Shown here: piece after piece, positions 12,289-24,783 of the stretch | Position numbering within the stretch: position 1 is the stretch's first letter | Layout: each line of letters begins with the position of its first letter | Source of the DNA: Golubevia sp. BC0850 | Lineage: Eukaryota > Basidiomycota > Exobasidiomycetes > Golubeviales > Golubeviaceae | Reading direction: 5' to 3' | Assembly: GCA_012976225.1 (NCBI GenBank) | Contig: JAAVVG010000014.1 | Span: forward strand, 248,001 to 312,000 | DNA: 64,000 nucleotides | Position numbers and translations under genes: made by a program | The notes under the pieces: model-generated | Told to the model about the DNA's origin: nothing | What the model saw: only the letters and a program-made list of their open reading frames with translations | Database searches by the model: none

Positions 12289-15141
12289 CGCTAGTCGATG
12301 AATGGTTTGTGGTGTTGATGAGAGTACTAGAGAAGCAGTGACAATAGATGAAGAGAGATAGGAATAGGTAGGAGGATGGGTTGTAGAATGGGATGACCAG
12401 ATTTCAAAGGAGGTGGTCTAAAATTTGCTATGCTTCTGGTCTCTTCGAATTCGAGGTTGAAGGTGGTTAGAGATTGAGTTTGTTGATATTAAAGAGAATT
12501 AAAGGAGAGTTTAAAGGGGATAGAAGAAGAGAGAAAAGGAAAAGAGGAGATGGCAGATGGAGAAGGTTGGGAGGAGAAGAGAAGGCTAATGGCGTTTCGA
12601 AGGGAGAGAGGGTTTCAGGTGCGACCCCCCTTCTATCTCCTTTCATGTGTGAAGATTCTTCTATCATCATTTGTGCCTTGATTTGATGTTTTCGATTTCC
12701 AACGACAAGATTGGATTCGACTGCATAGTATGTGAAAATCAATTGGACTCTATTCGGTTTCGGTAGGAGGAGGGGGCAACCAGAATTCGATGGCCTCGCT
12801 CGATCCCTCCTTTGCCACTCCCCCAATACTTGCATCACACCTAAAAGATCAACGATACTTCAAGACTGAGCTTCAGGCGCGGTAGACTTTCCACAGATTT
12901 CTATTTCAAAGGGGATACAAGCAGAGACTTTTGAAGTCTCTACTTGCTCGTGCCCTCTACTGAGAATCTCTTCCCAGGCTAAGACATAAGCCGTTGCCTT
13001 TGAACACCTCGAAATAGTTCATTAATCAGAGAGAGAAAGAGAGAGAGGCGGCTTGGAAAGCAGGAGCTCTCTCCAGGCTAGAGGCAGGCAAGGGTGAGAA
13101 GGACCAAGACCCTCATCCACCTGATAGAATCTTCTATCGAAGTGTGGAGTATTAGAGATATCTTCTCTTGTATAAAGAGGCTTTCTGGCGCTTGCCAACT
13201 GAAGGGTCTTGCCGACAGAAGGGTCTTCGTTCATCAACGCGTAGTGACTACACTCGCCAGAATCGACCACGTATCCCTTTCCTCCCGCCACTCCGAAAGT
13301 CTCCACCGCGTAGTACTCGTTCTCATGCCTACGTTCGTCCGTTTCGCATCGGACGATCGGGACTGATTGACCTCACCCCTGGACGCTTCGTGGTTAGCTG
13401 TCCCATTTGGTTGGGGTAGTCTGTCGCCAGACCCTACTTTTTGATTAGCGTTTCGAGAGGGCTTGGAAGTTGGACTATGGCTGGTGTCAGTGAAAAGGAT
13501 GTGGGAAGTCAGGACTGGGATGTTATCGAGCTACAGTGGAAACAATCGAAGCCGTGAAGCAGCATCGACCGAGAAGCTTCACTCCGTTCTCACCACCCCT
13601 GTGTCTGTCGACTGGACTTTTTTTTCAAAGACTCAAATCTGCATATCAAGTAACTCAACATAATCTTCCGGGTCAGGCGAGCCGGTCTCCAAGCTAGGTA
13701 GGAGCGCAAAGAGGCGGAAAGCGACCGCAGGTCTACCCAGAACGCCACATCGGGTTCCAACAATTGGCTCTGAATTCTTCAGGATGAGTCTTTGGCAGAA
13801 CTTTGCGAGGTGAATCGAGAAGAGTAGTTGTGGCAAACACTTTTGGAAAGGGGGGGGGGATGGCTTCTCCCGTTTGGGCTGGAAAGCCAACACAGACGAG
13901 GAGTTGGAGCTACAGACGTGAAAGAAGATCGTTCAACTAGACTCAGACATCAAAGATCTTCCTTGTGCTGGAAGTTGATTGAAAAGTCGGTGTCAGAATG
14001 AATCTGCCGACAGCTTGTGCCACCCAACCTTTGGGCACAGCTGACCAGGTTGAAGGGCCGTTGACAAGAAACCTGAGAGGTTCTGTCGTGATTGTGAGCC
14101 ATTCAAGCAGATGAGCTGCCGGTTAGAGAAGACCCCACCAGGACCCTACTTCTCCAGTTCTCTCTCTCTCTCTTCCCCCCCCCCCTCCTTTTTTCTCGGC
14201 GGATTAGTCTCTCGTCACGGCGATGGCGTCACATGGCCGAGAGAAGCATCGTAGGATCATTGTTCATCCAAAGGAGGATGATTGTCCTGAGTGCTTGTAG
14301 GTGGATCAAGAACAAAAGAAAGTTGAGAGTGCCAACAACATTGGACATGTTGACTTGATTCTGCGTCCACTGTAAGTGTCCCCTCGAGGATCGTGCCTCC
14401 ATTGTAGATGTCGCGAAGACTCTTCAGCACATCTCATGGGTCTAAATTGGGTTTTGGCCAGGATTCGACAGGCAATGTGAATAGTCTCGAGAAGGACACT
14501 AACAAGGTTCGTGTTGACCCTTCGTCATTGTGTTTCCTCTCTCTCAGAGAAGACAATTCGGCAACGTGTATTGTTCTGGTAATACTCATTCCGTTCAAAG
14601 TCACGAAAGCGCATTTCTCGAAGGATCTCAAGACTTTGTTAGCTGACCCGCCTGCTCTGACCTGCGATTCCCGTGCCCTTTTCAAGTCTGGGTTTCCTGC
14701 TACCTTACTCAGGTTTCCAAGTTAATTCAGAAGCTCTACGCTGCATGACTCTCCTCTTTCTTTTCTATGGTCGGTCAGTGACGTCTACTAGTCAATCAGG
14801 CTGTCCGGAGGGTGAGCAAGCCGTACGTCTGATGAGTAGAAGGCGAGGAGGTCTAACCTCAAGCGCCCGTCCTCCTCTTCCTCTTCTCTCTCATTCTTTC
14901 TTATCCGATAGTCGTCCAACGAGTATAGGAAGCTAAGAGCAGAGCCCAAAACAGGTTCCGTCCAGACTGACGATACTATTTAGTTACGCGGTCAACATCG
15001 CTGGAATGGGTCTTGAGACGTCGTACGAACGCCACGACTTGAAATAATAAGTTCTGACTTGCTGAAGTCTCAGTTGAGCCGTCGATTCGTAAAGAGAAAC
15101 CAAAGAAGAGGGGGAAAAATATGAATGATCAAGGAGGTAGT
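12289..15141. other. Gene-poor 2.9-kb region with a MetAP2 fragment
   Basis: Lying between the SH3 gene start and the MetAP2 stop, it includes the upstream region of the SH3 gene. Open frames are short and show no family signature. Apart from the 189-bp MetAP2 exon copy at 13181-13369 and homopolymer or pyrimidine tracts (G8-9 near 13850, C9-10 near 14165), I see no structure. I looked for terminal inverted repeats or target-site duplications around the copy and found none. Confidence 0.6.
13181..13369 (-). pseudogene. Partial copy of MetAP2 exon 6
   Basis: This 189-bp stretch aligns without gaps to 15554-15742 inside exon 6 of MetAP2, with four mismatches by eye (about 98% identity) and in the same orientation. 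It encodes the segment around VETFGVAGGKGYVV and LMNEDPSVGKTLQLASARK. It has no splice sites of its own, no start and no metal-site set, so it cannot make an active enzyme. Both ends fall inside the exon and the flanks show no similarity. The copy is about 2.4 kb from its source, and low divergence implies a recent event. Confidence 0.93.
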
Positions 15142-17353
<2,212 letters not shown>

Positions 17354-17560
17354 CTTGAATTTTGAGGATAGAGTTAACTTCAGCGAGCGAGATTTCTTTT
17401 TTTGGCGGCGCTGTGAAGCAAGAGAAAGCCTCCGCTATCTCCTTTTTCTTATCAAAGATGTTCTACAAAGTAAATAGTGTAGTTAGGAAGTTATACAGAT
17501 TAAACATCTGAATACAATAATTTGAAGTTGTAATTATTCCCCTATCGACCATCGTTCCCA

Positions 17561-20500
17561 TCACTTCCCAACTTCAGCTCCAGCATCCTGCCAGCTACCA
17601 CTTCCACCCGACCCACTACTCGTATCCTCCTTTTCCTTTTCCAGATCAAACAGAAGTTCCTTCTCCTTTCCTTTTCCCTTTTCCTTCTTCTCTTCTTCTC
17701 TCTCAGGCTGTCCCTCATCATCTCTATACCCTCCAGTAGCAGTATTTGGAGTCTTCTCTCCATCATCAGTGATGGTGAACCTATCATCTGCATCTAGATC
17801 TTGATCATCATGGTAAGGTACTTGAGCAGCCGATCGAGCTAAAGGAGCGTCTTCATCTTCATCCTCAGAATCGTTCTCATCGAAAGCATCGTAGAGTTCT
17901 TTAGCTCTCTTTCCTGATTTTCCTTTACCCCTTGTAGATCTACCTGCGTCTCTTGATCTTGAGGATCCGCCTTCTAGAGCAGACATAGAAATGTCTTCAT
18001 CTTCTGGAACGAACTCATAATCTCCACCACCTCTTCCACCTGAACCACCTCTCCTCCTCTTTCTCATGATGAAGAAAGCAGCTACTGAACCAGCGAAGAT
18101 CAACACCACTCCACCAGCTACTATGAGCCAAGTAGAGTTCTGCTTCAAACCATCTAGATATCCAGTATCAGCTTCAGGAGTTGAAGCTCCGTTGGTGAAA
18201 TCTTCGTGCGACTCTCCAGGAGCAGTTCCATGGTCTGCAGGTAGATTGGCAGTAGGTTTCGTGTGTACGTAAGTGGTAGCTCCGACTGGAATGTAGACCT
18301 TAGTAGCATCTGGAGCTGCTGGAAGAGTCTCGTGGTATTCGACGCTGTTCTCTGGGAAGTTCCACGGAACAGCCTTCGATGGGTCGATGGAAGCTCCCCA
18401 GAGAGTCAAAGACCAGGCGTAGAAGTTACCAGTCATCTTTGGATGAACTCGATCGAAGACCTCGATCTTCCAGTCTCCAATGGGCGACTCGTCCCTGTTT
18501 GAATGAAGATGAGAAAAGATGGGTCAGATCGAGTCCGCTTGCTTCGAAGCTTTCCAGAAAAAAAAACTCACCAATGCTTGAGAGACATGAAAGACCAACC
18601 AGGGAATCCAGTTGTAGCATCGTCATACCTTCTAGGTCTAGCCAGAACACTCTTGGTTCCATGAGGACTGGTTAGCTCGACGTCGACGTCACCTCTTCTA
18701 TCGTGGGTGATCCAGACTCTAGCAGTCACATGCTCCAAAGTTTCCAAGTTAGCGTCGTCCAACATCTTCTGAGTAACAGTGAAAGTGTTCTGAAGACCTT
18801 CTTCTGAGATTAAAGTCTCATCTCCTGGAATCGTTAGGTTTCCAGAATTGTACCAACTTTGGGGGTTGACTAATTTGTGATTCCTAGCCTCTTCGACGAA
18901 CTTGGTAGCATCGATGATTCCATAACCGTACTTGTGATTGTAGTGTCTTCCAGCTTGGGTCTTCTGCCAATCTTTGTCGTCTGGATTCACCATTTGAGCC
19001 GAATGGACTGCAATGTGTTGCATGTCTCTCCAAGTCAAATCGGGCCTCACTTGAAGAGCTAGAGCAGTGACTCCTGCTACCAGAGGAGCTGCAGCAGAGG
19101 TTCCTCCATGCATAGAAGTACACTTGTTGACTCCATTCCAAGCAACGTCGGTTGTGTGAATGTGATCTCCACTTCCAGAAGACCATCCACTTGCGAGGTT
19201 GGCAGAGCACATCTCAGAGTAGTAAGGATGAGTACCTTCTCTGTCTACAGCGGCGATGGTCATAGAGTAGATAGAGTTGGTGTAGCCATCGAAGTTGCAT
19301 TGATCGTCCGAAGCTCCTCCATTCCCTCCAGCAAAGACGAAGATGCTTCCCTTCCCATCTCTTCCGTTTTGGACTCCATTGAGCATGGCTTTGGCGATCA
19401 GCCCCTTCGGAGCGTCCATGCTTCGACCGTCGTCTGGAGGACCCCAACTGCAAGAGTATATATGATTCTCTTGGTAACGATAGTTCAAAGCAGCAGCTTC
19501 ATCTGCATCCGAGATGGGGCCAGAGAGAATTCTGACTCCTGCGACGTGAGCTTCGTAGGCGACACCTACTCCACAGACATCGTTCCTGATGGCAGCGATC
19601 TCTCCAGCACATCGAGTTCCGTGCTGATCGTCAGAGAGTCTGGGTTCTGGTAGAGGGACGTGGGCGTTGAAGTCGTAGGATCCAGCCTCGAACTGGGGAA
19701 GAGGAGAGTGATAGGACGAAGAATCAGAGAGATGAATATGTGCGTTATGAGTCCTTTCTCTTGAGCTAATTTCAGATAGTACCAGCAAGTACTATTTGGT
19801 ATAATTGGACAGAACTATCTCTTCGAGCTCGTATCAAGCACATTCCCCACGTCTTCCCGCAACTTTCTCGTCCCACTTCTTTCCTCTCCAAAGCTGCCCA
19901 GCAAGTTTCCCGAGACTCACGAAGTTTTCCTTCAAATCAGGACTATGTAAATCCAACCCATCATCAATCAAACAAACATTAACGCCCTTCCCTTTGACCC
20001 CAGATTCCCAAGCTCCAGTGATGTTGAGATCATTCCCAGCGATTCTATCATTAGCCAAGTGCCACTGTTCAGCAAAGATTGGATCTCTAATATCGAATTG
20101 ACCCATCATCTTGGTACTGATAGCATCAGGAATCGGAGGAGGTCTTCTGACTTCCTCAGGGAAAGGATAAGGTTGAGGTTCAGGTCCAGGTAAAGGAGCA
20201 CGAGGATAAGGATAATGAGAAGGAGAATCCCAAGGAGAGAAGATTTTATCCCTTTTATGACGTTTTGATAAGACTTGTCTTTCGATTGAATGGATAGATC
20301 GACTAGCTTGTAAATGTCGTTTGGACATGGACCTTGATTTTGAGGATTGAGATAGATGATTCCATCTCTTTAAGACTTCATCTTCTGATTGTGGAACTTC
20401 TCTATAAATTAATCTTTGATCCCGACTTCTTTGCTGAAGATCTCCATCTACTCCTTCTGATTCTAAGAGAGGTTTCTCAGATCTAACTAACCAATGATCC

Positions 20501-20745
20501 TTTAATTCTCCGACTCTTTCTACCAATTCCACTCCTAAGACTTCCGCAACGTCTCTTGGATCTATTCCATTGTCATCTGATGATCTCTTTAACTCAACTG
20601 CATAATAATAATGTGAATCGTAGGTTCTCTTGGCTGGTAATGATGGATCACGAACAGTGAGGTTGCTGGCTGAAGTACTTAAGATAGATAGGATTAAGAG
20701 TAGAGCTGTGGTTAGAAACTTTGAAGATAGATTCCGGGAAACCAT
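17561..20745 (-). CDS. KEX2: Kexin, Golgi proprotein convertase
   Basis: This subtilisin-type serine protease of the late Golgi cleaves after Lys-Arg/Arg-Arg in secretory precursors. Exons 20745-19921, 19692-18572 and 18494-17561 give 959 aa in phase. The signal peptide is at about 1-25 (KFLTTALLLILSILSTSAS). The pro-region contains RHKRDK-type autoprocessing sites near residues 160-170. The catalytic triad is intact: Asp in LIDDGLD (about 265), His in DDQHGTRCAGEI (about 299), Ser in HGGTSAAAPLVAGV (about 473), with oxyanion Asn in FAGGNGG (about 397). A P/Homo B domain (about 510-690, ending GNFYAWSLTLWG) follows. The transmembrane helix is at about 768-790, with an acidic cytosolic tail expected to carry Golgi-retention signals. 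It lies 4 kb from an unrecognised secreted protein bearing several dibasic sites. Confidence 0.97.
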
Positions 20746-21517
20746 TGTAGAAGTAGATTAGGATAGGGGAGAGCGAAGAAGAGCAGACAGACAGATAGAT
20801 AGAAGGATAGAAGATTCAACTTGAAGTAGGCAGGAATCTCTGGGATTCTACGATACTGTTAGAAGAATCTCTTCTCTTCTCTTCCTTTACTTAAAGATGA
20901 ATGGGATAGGATAGAGAGGAAGAGGAAGAGGAAGGATTTGATCTTGTGAGTACTTGAGTTGCCAGCAAGGAGAGAGATATCTGTAGTGCAGGACTGGACT
21001 GAAGGAGAGGTCTGGTTGAGTTGGAGCTGCGTGAGTGAATAAAAGGGAAACCAGCCCTAAGAGAGAAGAGAGAGTTGTTTTGAGATATTTTCACAGATGA
21101 AATTTGAAACGATGGAGGTCGATCTTCTCTTCTTTATGCTGAGTGAGTGTAGAATCCAGAATCACGAGGGATAGATAGGAATTTACCAGCTGCTGCGAGG
21201 CACAGAAATCTATTCTACTTTCATTGCAATTCAGATTCAGATTTTGTTTATGGGAAAGGAGGAGAAACTAAGAGCCAAAAAAGATTCTAGTATGAAGAAG
21301 AAGATGGAGAAGATCTTGCAAAGAGGGGCAAGGAGAGAGACAGGTCACGAAGCAAACAAAAATAAAAACAGAGAAAGATGGCGTGGAAAGGGAGTCGAGT
21401 GGTGAAGGAGCGAATGAAGATGGGCACAATGGTTCGACTATTCCAAAAAGAAGGAGAAGAAAGGGAAAGAGGTATGAGAGAGGAGTCCAGATCCAACAAT
21501 CTTATCTTGAAGGTTCT
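20746..21517. other. Upstream region of kexin and 3' flank of FAT1
   Basis: This 772-bp stretch is purine-rich with many GAGA and GAAGA tracts on the plus strand. I see no gene. It must contain the kexin promoter and the FAT1 terminator. Confidence 0.5.
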
Positions 21518-23942
21518 CTAAAGCTTGACCTTTCCAGCTTGGATAGCCTTGTAGTCAGCAGCCTCGAAGATTCTGTATTGATCAGCAGTAGGAGGTAACC
21601 AATAAAGAGTGTCACCGTCGACTTTTCCGTGTTCAACACCTTGATTCCTTAGAGCGACCTTCAACTGTTTAACCGTACCAGTTTGATCCATGTTAGGAAC
21701 GATTCTTAAAAAGATAGGAACAGCGTATTTTGGTAAGTTCTTTCTTGCATGAGTTGCTAGTTGTTTAAAATCGACACCTTTGATTGAATCCACCGGAATA
21801 GCAGCACAACCAGCTCTACCATCATGGTTTGGAACCAAAACTCCATAAACATTAGCTTCTGAAACCAAATCTCCTAAAACAGTTGCAACTTCAGCTGTAG
21901 AAACGTTTTCAGATCTCCATCTGAAAGTATCTCCCATTCTATCTCCGAAAAGATAGAATCCATCTTCAGTCTTCTTCATTAAATCTCCAGATCTAAAGAA
22001 AGCATCTCCCTTTTCGAAGACATTGGTTAGGACTTTCTTCTTAGTTGCTTCTGGATTTCCAGCATAACCTTGGAAGTTAGAACTTGGGTTATCGGTTTTA
22101 ATCCTCATGATAAATTCACCTGATTCATCTGGTTCACATTCAACGCAAAGACCAGTTGCTTGATCTCTGTAAACATCTTCTGTGATTGGATCGACTCTGA
22201 CCAATTTGAAATCAGGTCTAGCTTTAGAAGCAATTGGTCCAAATCTTCCGATAGCACCAGCTCCGAATGGTCCAGTGTTGTAATTCATCAAAGCTCCATT
22301 TCCTTCACTTGAAGCATAAAATTCAGAAATCACTCTAACTCCATATCTTTCTCTGAACTTCTCCCAAACATCTGGTCTCATTCCATTTCCGTAAGCCATT
22401 CTAACTCTATGTTGTTTGTCTTTTGGTGAAGGGGGAACTGCTAATAAATACCTTGCAATCTCTCCAATGTATTGAACGACAGTTGCATCGTTTTCTCTAA
22501 CTTCATCCCAGTATCTTGAGGCTGAGAATTTCCTTCCAATAATGACTGTAGCTTGAGCTCTCCAAGCAGCAGCAACACATAAGAAAGCAGCTGAGGAATG
22601 ATAAAGTGGCATTGGAGTGTAAATTCTATCCGAAGTAGTGAAGTTGTTTAATTGAGGCCAAACACAAGCTGCAGTTCCGATTCTTCCATGAGAACACAAG
22701 GCAGCTTTTGGTAATCCGGTGGTTCCAGATGTGAAGATTAGAGCACACGATGTAGTTTCTTCGACTTTCTGTCTCCATTCTGGACTGATTGGCTTGGTTG
22801 ATTGGCTGCTAAGATCCTTAGGTCCAAAGTAGACAGAAGGAGTGAGGGAAGGCTTGAAACTTCCATCCGATGGCTTCTCTGATCCGTAAGATGTGATACC
22901 ATCATCGTAGCAGATGAATTCTCTGACTAGAGTCTTCGATGCTAGGGACGAGGCAACGTCAGCCAAAGCTCCTTCCAAAGCTGGCTCGTAGATCACTAGA
23001 CGAGCTTCCGAGACTGAGATGCAGTGCACTAGACCAGGTCCGGTCAAAGAGTTGTTGATGAAGGCTGGAGTGATGTTGAGAGACATGCAAGCCAACCAGA
23101 TGATTGGATATGCGATGGAGTTACCCATTAGAATGGCAATGCGATCTGGAAAGGAGAGAAGAGATTAGAATCTCAAAGTTAGAGGATTGGAGCGAGGTAA
23201 GGGGAGGAATGAGAGTAACACTCACCACCAGGATTGATTCCCTTTGAGGTTAGGTAGTTAGCAACGCGAATGACGTCTGAATGAGACGAGAGAGGGAGGG
23301 AAGGTATCAGTACTCATGAAAGTGTGAAGAGTGGGAGCCGCCGGCTTTCAGAAGAGCTCGAGCTTCTGGAGGCACAGCGCCAGAACACTGAGAACTCTCT
23401 GAAAAGGCTCATGCTCAAAGGTAAAGAGGCGAAGGATTCGTGGGGGTGGTAGGAGAACTTCACAGTCAGCACCTGCCTCCGGGTATCTTCGCCCTCTCCC
23501 ATCTCCACATCCCATCCCGAGTGGCCCCTCCTTGAGACTTGAGCAAAACGATCCAATATGACGAGACTACGTACCGGTCTCTGCCTGCTTCCAAGTCCAG
23601 GTTCTACCCTCGTAGACGTAGGCTACCTCGTCCGGTCTGGCAAGGACAGCATCTTCGAAGAAGTTGTACATCGAGATCCTTCCACGCCAAGCTCTGTAGC
23701 GGTATCTACAGGGGGAAAAGATACGAGAGATGGTATGGAAATGGTCAGAGAGGAAGGAGAAGATGGGAAAGAGGAGAGATTCGGGAAAAAAATAGATAAG
23801 GATGGCAATGGAAAGAAGTTACTCACGTCAAGAGAGCTGAAGTACTGATCTTTCCCAAGCTAAGATCACTTCCAATACCATACTTTGCGTCCAAGTAAGA
23901 GGTGGCCACCAAACCTAGAACGGCATTGATGAGTAGGGACAT
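21518..23942 (-). CDS. FAT1: Fat1-type very-long-chain acyl-CoA synthetase / fatty acid transporter
   Basis: This membrane-associated, AMP-forming enzyme activates (very) long-chain fatty acids and couples uptake to activation. Four exons (23942-23827, 23705-23575, 23276-23226, 23145-21518) sum to 1926 nt (641 aa) in phase. The AMP-binding signature IFTSGTTGLPKAALCSHGR is near residue 235. The FATP/VLACS signature FFRSGDLMKKTEDGFYLFGDR followed by DTFRWRSENVSTAEV is near residue 480. These two together separate Fat1/FATP from ordinary acyl-CoA synthetases. The N-terminus (MSLLINAVLGLVATSYLDAK) is a hydrophobic anchor. The last residues are KVKL, resembling a degenerate peroxisomal PTS1. Whether it works is unknown. 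The start is the only ATG in frame with the anchor. It is divergent from the secreted repeat-protein gene. Confidence 0.95.
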
Positions 23943-24783
23943 GGTGGAGAGTCACTCAAGAGAGCGTGGTAGGGCGGGTTAAGTAGAGGTTGAGGTGGAT
24001 TCGACTTGACGACTTCTTGATCTGCTATCGTAGCAAGTAGAATCAAGCAGAATTGAATAGAGAATAAGAAAGAGAAGGAAGAAGTTTAAAGATGAAGGAA
24101 GGAAGGAAACGTGAAGTTGGAATCTTCCAACTGAAAGTGCGGGGAGCAGAGGACCGAACCTCGTGAAAAGGGCTCTCTTCGATTGGACGCTGGGTCATCC
24201 CTTCTCTCCTTCTTCAACCCTTCACCCATTCCATTAGTTTCCTTAAGAGGACAAACAAAGCACATGATGTGCTCCTGCTGCTGTCAAACCAGATGCGATG
24301 CGAGTCTTCAACTTCAATCCGCTTCTCAGGGGCGCGGAACCGTTCCGGTCTCAGACTCCTCCCTTCCCTTCCCTCCCCCTCCATGCCAATTGTGAGACTT
24401 CCAGCACAATCCAAACTCCAATTCGAGCGAGCTAAGGGAATCCCTTATAAGTAGAGTCTTTATTCTTCGAAGTTTGCCTTTTCCCTCTTCTCTCATCTTC
24501 TCTCTTCTCTCTCAAGTTTCCCATTTTTTTGCCCCACTGCCCAACCTCTATCTTTTCAACTTCAAAATAGTCTTTATTTAATAACGCTTTCCAATTGCAA
24601 CTAACAAACTATATCCACTCTCTACAATCGAACTCACATCCCCTACTTCAAACTTTCAACGTCTAACACAACAAACAAACAACGCCCTCTTCTTACCCAA
24701 AGCCTCTCTCTCAGCTCTACTTGCAACTAATCTCAACTCTTTCAACAGCTCTAACTTAACCAACTCTTTCAACTTTAACAACA
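23943..24783. promoter_or_regulatory. Divergent upstream region of FAT1 and secreted repeat protein
   Basis: 841 bp separate the two start codons. The half next to the plus-strand gene is pyrimidine-rich, then Caa/CAAC-rich just before the ATG at 24784, typical of a fungal 5'UTR. No gene is seen. Confidence 0.5.

Noticed and set aside
12467-12838. 123-codon minus-strand frame upstream of the SH3 gene
   Set aside because: Pyrimidine-driven Leu/Ser/Pro composition and no recognisable motif. It lies in the expected promoter/5'UTR zone.
12850-15000. Transposon (Helitron or MULE type) carrying the MetAP2 fragment
   Set aside because: Gene-fragment capture would fit, but I found no terminal inverted repeats, CTRR-hairpin end, target duplication or transposase.
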